From NCBI GenBank assembly GCA_026397725.1, contig JAPLUI010000266.1:18471-82470 (forward strand): DNA of 64,000 nt, given 5' to 3'. Both the position numbers and the translations under genes were made by a program. Position 1 is the first letter of the stretch. Each line of letters begins with the position of its first letter. Below are positions 62,001 to 64,000 of this stretch, piece after piece. The notes under the pieces are model-generated. The model searched no databases. It was not told the DNA's origin and saw nothing but the letters and a program-made list of their open reading frames with translations. Origin of the DNA: Verrucomicrobiota bacterium (lineage in GTDB: Bacteria; Verrucomicrobiota; Verrucomicrobiia; Verrucomicrobiales; Akkermansiaceae).

Positions 62001-63144
62001 AGGCCTGGTTGTTGGAGGTGGAGGAACTGGCGCCGTCCACCGCGCAGAACGCGTAGAAGGTGGCTCCGCTGGTGTAGAAATGATAGGCCCCGCCGTGGGA
62101 GCTGTCGCTTGGGACCAGGGTGACCCGCGCATTGCCACCGGCCGGAACGCTGACGGTGGCCGTGGTGTAAGCTGACGTGGTGCTGCGATAATCGTAGGTG
62201 ACGGTGATCGCGCTGACGCCGGGATTGTAGAGGAACACGGCGGTGCCATAGGTGGCGGTTGTGGAAACCGGCGCGTAGTAACTGGAACTCCAGCGGTAGG
62301 TGGGCAGCAGGCAGGTGTCGCGGCTCATGTAGTTCGAGGTCGGCCGGCCGGTGAACATCACGACCTGCACCGGCCGGGTGGAGAGGACACGTCCGCCCGC
62401 GCTCACATTAGTCACGTAGGCACTCCCTCCTTCCGCCAGCGAGACCGTCTGCTCAAAGCTTCCGTCGTTGTTAGCATCGATCTGGACGGAAGCCCCGCCG
62501 GCCCCGGCCATGATCGAGAGGGAGGTGTAATCAAACATGTCGGCATCATAAGTCAGGGTGGAAGTCGGGGTGGAGGTTGGCATGTTGGTTCCCACCGGGG
62601 CGCGGTATTCCGTCCCCCAAAGGCCTTGCTCGAAGACCTCGATGGAGCCGGCCAGCAGCGAGTTGGTGACTGCCGGGTAACTCGTTTTGGTCAGGGTGAT
62701 CGGCTTGTACGAGGCGATTTTGTCGCGGGCGTCATATTTGAACACCGAGGCTCCCGCCGTCGAGGTGACGAAGTTGCGCAAGCTGAAGACGGTGCCCGCC
62801 GCAAGCAGGTCGCCGGCATTTCCCGGCGGGTAGCCATTGGCGGGATTGCCGTCCCCCCACACCTCGGTGGTGGCTTGTTTCGGGTTGGTGATGTCCGCCT
62901 CGTAGCCGTCCTCCCAGTGATCATAGTAAATGACGGTGCTATCATTCGAGACCGAGAAGTTCACGAAGACCGCCAAAGGATCGGCCGCCGCCGAGTTGAT
63001 CCCGAAAAATCCCGCCAACTGGTTGACCTCCGGGAAGGGCACGTAAAAAACCTGGGACGGCGGCGGGTTGGCGGCACGGGCCACTCCTGCCAAGACCAAG
63101 GTGAAAACACAGGCGAGAAACCAACGGCAAAGCGGGAATTTCAT
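53026..63144 (-). CDS. Giant SdrD B-like / Cna-B repeat surface protein
   Basis: The start at 63144 gives 3372 residues with a signal peptide (MKFPLCRWFLACVFTLVLAG, then VARA). Residues ~30-600 form an N-terminal domain (PSQVFYVPFPEVNQLAGFFG) followed by a DUF11-like segment (VVDADADGYCSAGDTLEYDI). Then come about twenty SdrD B-like domains, each opening like SIGDRVWIDADGDGVQDSGE and ending in DFGF/DFGY. This calcium-binding Ig-like fold is used as a stalk in surface proteins. One repeat, near 60,160-60,420, is expanded by extra DxNxS-x-x-xDD-type loops. The C-terminal ~500 residues (WAAWVAAHPTAGGAGGNPDL, DRYDNLTEFAFNQ) match the verrucomicrobial end module. A strong promoter lies upstream. 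It is probably a cell-surface adhesin or S-layer-type protein. Confidence 0.88.
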   Translation of the reverse strand: MKFPLCRWFLACVFTLVLAGVARAANPPPSQVFYVPFPEVNQLAGFFGINSAAADPLAVFVNFSVSNDSTVIYYDHWEDGYEADITNPKQATTEVWGDGNPANGYPPGNAGDLLAAGTVFSLRNFVTSTAGASVFKYDARDKIASYKPITLTKTSYPAVTNSLLAGSIEVFEQGLWGTEYRAPVGTNMPTSTPTSTLTYDADMFDYTSLSIMAGAGGASVQIDANNDGSFEQTVSLAEGGSAYVTNVSAGGRVLSTRPVQVVMFTGRPTSNYMSRDTCLLPTYRWSSSYYAPVSTTATYGTAVFLYNPGVSAITVTYDYRSTTSAYTTATVSVPAGGNARVTLVPSDSSHGGAYHFYTSGATFYAFCAVDGASSSTSNNQAYDGGFTLVGQASLTTQVQVSLGIGRDPYSTVNPTENGNPVWITTVGNGHTQTTVYVDYNGDNAGSLTDPNGNKYDVAYSLRELQQQKLFDPDGDQSGMVIYTLNPNVKIAAAWAQDPLVASAGAPGLDVATLITPLREGDAAKRSTVVVDADADGYCSAGDTLEYDIRVINTSHGPMTGPFTVKDTVPANTTYVAGSTQYRFSVNGAWQAWVSVPDDGSGTAFPLDGSSGYGIPGTLGYDQQIQLTFRAVITTYPTLTPSGTSAITNTGTVEITPYGLTVPFSWSDVLYGSIGDRVWIDADGDGVQDSGETGLNGVIVYADLNNNGVWNTGEPTATTAGDGTYVLKGLLAGTYTVRVNPASVAAIDPGYGPTGDLDGIATSYVATVALAAAQDRIDADFGFRIGASVGDRVWVDLDGDGVQDSGEPGINGVRVYIDSTTSGIVGSYDVGEPNSITFGDGTYYIGNLPAGGTYKVRIDTLPSGTIQTYDLDGTGTPNQASVTFSGAEHNPLVDFGYRGSLSIGDLVWEDVNADGANTVTYNVYNGRVDLNGSGAADNNDDGFIGTMRIINGYADTNNSNSISSADTGTFLGKTIIAGGFDMNTSGTITSADTGTVSYAAESGIANVKVYIDSNGNGVRDSNEAFATTDSSGIYSINNLFPGTYSVRVDTTTLPTSMVETYDLTSPTSDHQATVVLSGTSRTDVDFGYRNDATIGDRVWNDMDNDGVQDTGEPGIQGVTVYIDANGNGVFDQGVERYAITDLNGIYTINNLAAGTYAVRVDIGTLPQGSTETYDLTTPTTDNAASRTLTTSEDATNVDFGYRSTASIGDFVWLDTDADGVQDAGEAGLNAVRVYLDINGNGSFDSATEPSATTNSSGAYAIPGLVAGNYTARVDTNTLTTGLVQTYDLAGGLDNAATFILSAAQARTDLDFGYTQRVTIGDYVWNDTNANGVQDSGESGLDGVTVTVYNATYNTVAGTTTTSGGGAYSFPNLLPGTYYVVFDALAGYSRTLADQGGDDTKDSDANASTGKTGNVTLPDGAVHTNITLDAGYYQPATLGNQIWSDTNNNGIFDSGAGEAGINGVLVELYLSTQTPGSETPYQTTTSAGGGLYQFSNVPPGSYKVYIPASNFGTGAVLANTPLSSVTTNSSDDGTNNDDNGIQSASGAAVTSPLIALTAGETDDTLDFGFVPNGSIGNRVFDDHDNDGNLDAGEHGIAGVHMALFAADLSGNPTGTGALQTTITDDHGDYRFDGLVAGSYVVVVDKAISPLLAGYVTSTGYSADLTLMGDMRDHGKDTPVSVGGVTNGIATMAVTLGLGPQPLNEVVANAPGAGQHGPNGDLTDNLMLDFGFTPTYSIGNRVFLDDGTGTGGVAGDGIQNGSEPGIGSVTVQLKDSGGAVVGTTATDSSGYYRFDDRLTGTYSVFLPASEFGSGKALLGMLSSPGTKTGDLGDKGVDNPAPETNGIATASIAVGDGLQPTGETDIGSTAGAHGPMGDAYDNLTIDFGMVATASYPCSIGSLVWHDANIDGLFGTGESGIAGVAIEVWNDALTTLVASTTTASDGTYFVGNLAPGAYRVKIPVGNFSAGQALVTWNKSSVTTDSSDDQVDNDDNGIQTSGAGTEVLSPAITLGTSEPVDGTGAGKESGLGATLDNGGVDANGDMTVDFGFYSESEVQADLCSLGSLVWNDANNNGAWDSGEAGIAGVTLELYHDTTYWSSTTSASDGTYFFHDLPSGYSWQVRIPASNFTGSGALKAYPKTTGSPIDADNRTDSDNNGIQAGGIGTEVRSPFITITKSDERTGDDESGTGGAQDNAGSYVDANGDMTVDFGFTYIATYSLGNHVYRDPDDDGQPDLDNLDEGPIPGVIIKLFAADGNNPTGAALATAITDSAGYYRFDWLVAGTYVVVVDKVASSSLDLYRSASGASADMASSGDIYDHGRDEALASVLVGGIASWPVTLGPGLQPTGESTASGAGANGPNGDASDNLVMDFGFTPLFSVGNRVFSDANNNGIMDGTDAGISGVKLQLFTADGAGNPLVYKASVETDASGYYRFDGLPVSTYVVVVDRLHSASLTGYGSSTGASTNTRLGGEKLDHGKDTPLGSLSVLAGGIASTPVEMVAFGVVSPLGEPDVVETGLGAHGPNTDDADNLVMDFGFRQLGSITGTVMADTTGDGTGDTALSGVALTLKDSSGNDIDSDPDIAGIQPTTTTTAGDGSYGFADLVPGNYQIAETQPAGYRSLSDKDGENLDLIGNVTPVEVTVGGTNSGNDFVEEEYATITGSVKANTNFDLVGEVALPGVIVTLYTDPNNDGDPSDGVLYGTPVTTDEEGSYSFSNLLPGSYVVLETQPDGYLTLTDGDTIADIAKSPAEASNISIADNLIPARVKAGETDSGNSFVEELPKSISGTVYEDSNGDSVFGGDVPLGGVTVRLYADNDNDGVVDDGDSLLATQTTGGTGNYSFANLLNGNYLVVETDLSGYTSVTDSGEPDTYNDDDTIDVTLTNANSTGNDFLDSSTCANTWAAWVAAHPTAGGAGGNPDLDRYDNLTEFAFNQSADSGAGNAWWIQPGAGGTLDGVFVRPRGALDNVTYTLQAATTLGNPTTWEDIVIPPDMITVVYNNDCTETVTFHDLEFLTGMSTGTGFVCIKAALDDTNDGIIEATSYTEVEGWKETAVELNCSTYNNPFLRDAVFSGTVGSVSDQVLTFANNVGIAIASGTHYLEVTSGTYEGHRFDVASATGATVTLINDASLCAAGAPSNTLTGVPPQGTAPATLVGATVVIRRHWTLGEMFFPASGFHAAGSLADADQVQVFAGGAWTTYWLKDTATPTWVTAVVEPYPDRGSDVIPPGQGVFVNKRGSATLILAYGEVRANAFVRPLCAGLNLVGGGYPLTQSATGTGSRQMNLGVAPTGFFGSRDFKTADSFFIWQGDANATANGYDTYYLLYSVAPQPVMTRWVKVGDARLYSRDAEPILLGDRSVFIRVMEDTHGYIIPSPWTP

Positions 63145-63273
63145 GACGGGCTGGTAGCGATTTTGATGGGCTGGTAACCAGCTACCCGAACCATGCAATG
63201 ACGGCGGCAAATAGCTGCGTTGGGAAAGCCAACGCTGAGAATGCCCAACACCCCCCCCAACACAAGCAATTAT

Positions 63274-63301
63274 ATTATATTTTTTCAAAAAATATTTTCA
63301 A
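63274..63301 (-). promoter_or_regulatory. Promoter of the SdrD-repeat gene
   Basis: On the minus strand TTGAAA (63301-63296), 16 bases, TATAAT (63279-63274) is a near-consensus sigma-70-type promoter in an A/T-rich island. A second TATAAT lies 5 bases further. The predicted leader is about 120 bases to the ATG at 63144, without a Shine-Dalgarno site. Confidence 0.65.
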
Positions 63302-63428
63302 GACCGGGAGGCACCCGGGTTCACCGGCGGTTGTTGCGGCCACTGCGGCGGGCATGGTCCCGCCGGGCATGCGCGTCAAGTTAAGGGAAATGTGATCCCT
63401 GTTACCGACAGTGACCCGCAACAGCAGT

Positions 63429-63480
63429 CCCTAACTGGACATCCTGCGGTCCGATCGGACCGCAGGATGTCCTGTTAGGG
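63429..63480. repeat. 52 bp near-perfect palindrome
   Basis: The central 36 bases 63437-63472 (GGACATCCTGCGGTCC, GATC, then its inverse) are a perfect palindrome. They are flanked by CCCTAAC (63429-63435) and GTTAGGG (63474-63480), with one T-T mismatch on each flank. No U-tract follows on either strand. The rest of the gap 63145-63536 holds the promoter above and no gene. Confidence 0.95.
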
Positions 63481-63536
63481 TAGGAATTGTGATGAGGTTG
63501 ATCGTAAATTCGCGAGGAACTTACCGGTACAAGGCG

Positions 63537-63731
63537 TCAGGTCCTTAACTTGGCGGGCATGGACCCGCCGGGGGCCTCGCCATGATGGTTGCGGGCACCG
63601 CCAAAGTCCGGCCATGCACGGGTCTGGCGGCCTTCGTTGCGCATGAAGTCGGCGACGATTTTGCCCGAAGTCAGCGCCGCCCGCTTGATGCAGGAGCCGG
63701 ACCGGAACAAGGCACCGGGCGGGCTGTTCAC
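63537..63731 (-). CDS. Doubtful small ORF
   Basis: This 64-codon frame (MNSPPGALFRSGSCIKRAAL, ending PAKLRT) follows the right-edge gene after 25 bases on the same strand. It has no recognisable family, and amino-acid composition does not clearly separate it from chance. It may be a fragment of a longer, decayed gene. Confidence 0.2.
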   Translation of the reverse strand: MNSPPGALFRSGSCIKRAALTSGKIVADFMRNEGRQTRAWPDFGGARNHHGEAPGGSMPAKLRT

Positions 63732-63756
63732 CAGCGAGTGGGGGACGTGCGGCGGA

Positions 63757-64000
63757 TCACGGCTGTGGCGCCCGGTAGATCGTCGGGACGAAGCCGGGCG
63801 GGGTCTTCATTTCAAACAAGTCCTCGCCCACCTGCACCAGGTGCCAGCCATGCGCCAACACCGCTTGCCGGGCCGCCGCACTGCCCTCCACATAAGCCAC
63901 CATGCCCTGGAACTCCTTGTTCCGATGCTCCGGCATCCAGTGGAAGAGGCTGTCCATTTTCCGCTTCATCTGCTCGATGGTTGCCAGGTCCAGACTGCTC
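63757..64000 (-). CDS. C-terminal part of a DUF3782-like hypothetical protein (start beyond window)
   Basis: The frame is open from the right edge to the stop at 63757-63759 and gives 80 residues beginning SSLDLATIEQMKRKMDSLFH. It ends with EDLFEMKTPPGFVPTIYRAP. The pattern Q-x-MVAYVEGSAAARQAVLAHGW followed by a short strand and a PPGF ending is shared by a family of coiled-coil proteins with a restriction-like C-terminal domain (DUF3782-like). The earlier coiled coil lies outside the window. The assignment is by pattern only. Confidence 0.5.
   Translation of the reverse strand, partial: SSLDLATIEQMKRKMDSLFHWMPEHRNKEFQGMVAYVEGSAAARQAVLAHGWHLVQVGEDLFEMKTPPGFVPTIYRAPQP

Overview
This is a GC-rich bacterial segment whose features point to the phylum Verrucomicrobiota. 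The palindrome TGTTC-N4-GAACA, the motif reported for verrucomicrobial LexA, lies just upstream of recA. Several very large secreted proteins carry autotransporter-type beta-strand repeats, PA14 domains and SdrD/Cna-B-like domains. A PEP-CTERM protein is present, and several secreted proteins end in the calcium-loop module (DPDxDGxxNLAEFAF) common in this phylum. No tRNA, rRNA or CRISPR array was seen.

Layout. 1-1.8 kb: metallophosphoesterase (cut by the left edge), a TrmH/RlmB-like rRNA methyltransferase and a Uma2-family nuclease, all on the minus strand. 1.9-4.6 kb: a small secreted protein, a cluster of REP-like repeats, and what looks like the remains of a diversity-generating retroelement (DGR). 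The DGR part is an FGE/C-type-lectin-fold protein with a variable-region-like C-terminus, followed by a broken accessory-gene start fused to a short template-repeat-like tail; no reverse transcriptase is present. 4.9-25.4 kb: two divergent giant surface-protein genes (3048 and 3694 residues).

25.5-39.1 kb is an accessory, defence-rich island. It contains a MITE-like element beside a truncated gene, a conserved hypothetical pair, a C39-like cysteine peptidase with a small partner, and a minus-strand run of ORF6N-domain gene, hsdM, hsdS, a DUF3696 ABC-type ATPase and a protein with a MIT_C-like (phospholipase-D-fold) end. No hsdR is visible. A LysR regulator follows, then a short m5C methyltransferase fragment coupled to an SRA-domain gene. 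That last pair sits between an ABC-transporter ATPase gene and its apparent permease gene. The set reads as a possible non-canonical modification-plus-effector defence operon; this is inference from gene order and motifs.

39.2-46.2 kb is core-like: ABC transporter, O-acetylhomoserine sulfhydrylase (metY), prolyl oligopeptidase, a GcvR-like ACT-domain protein and recA with its LexA box. 46.2-63.5 kb returns to the secretome: a 74-80 bp tandem repeat, a 1447-residue beta-strand-repeat protein, a large inverted repeat, a two-gene PEP-CTERM operon and a 3372-residue SdrD-B-repeat protein with a near-consensus promoter. The right edge holds a 52 bp near-perfect palindrome and a CDS cut by the window end.
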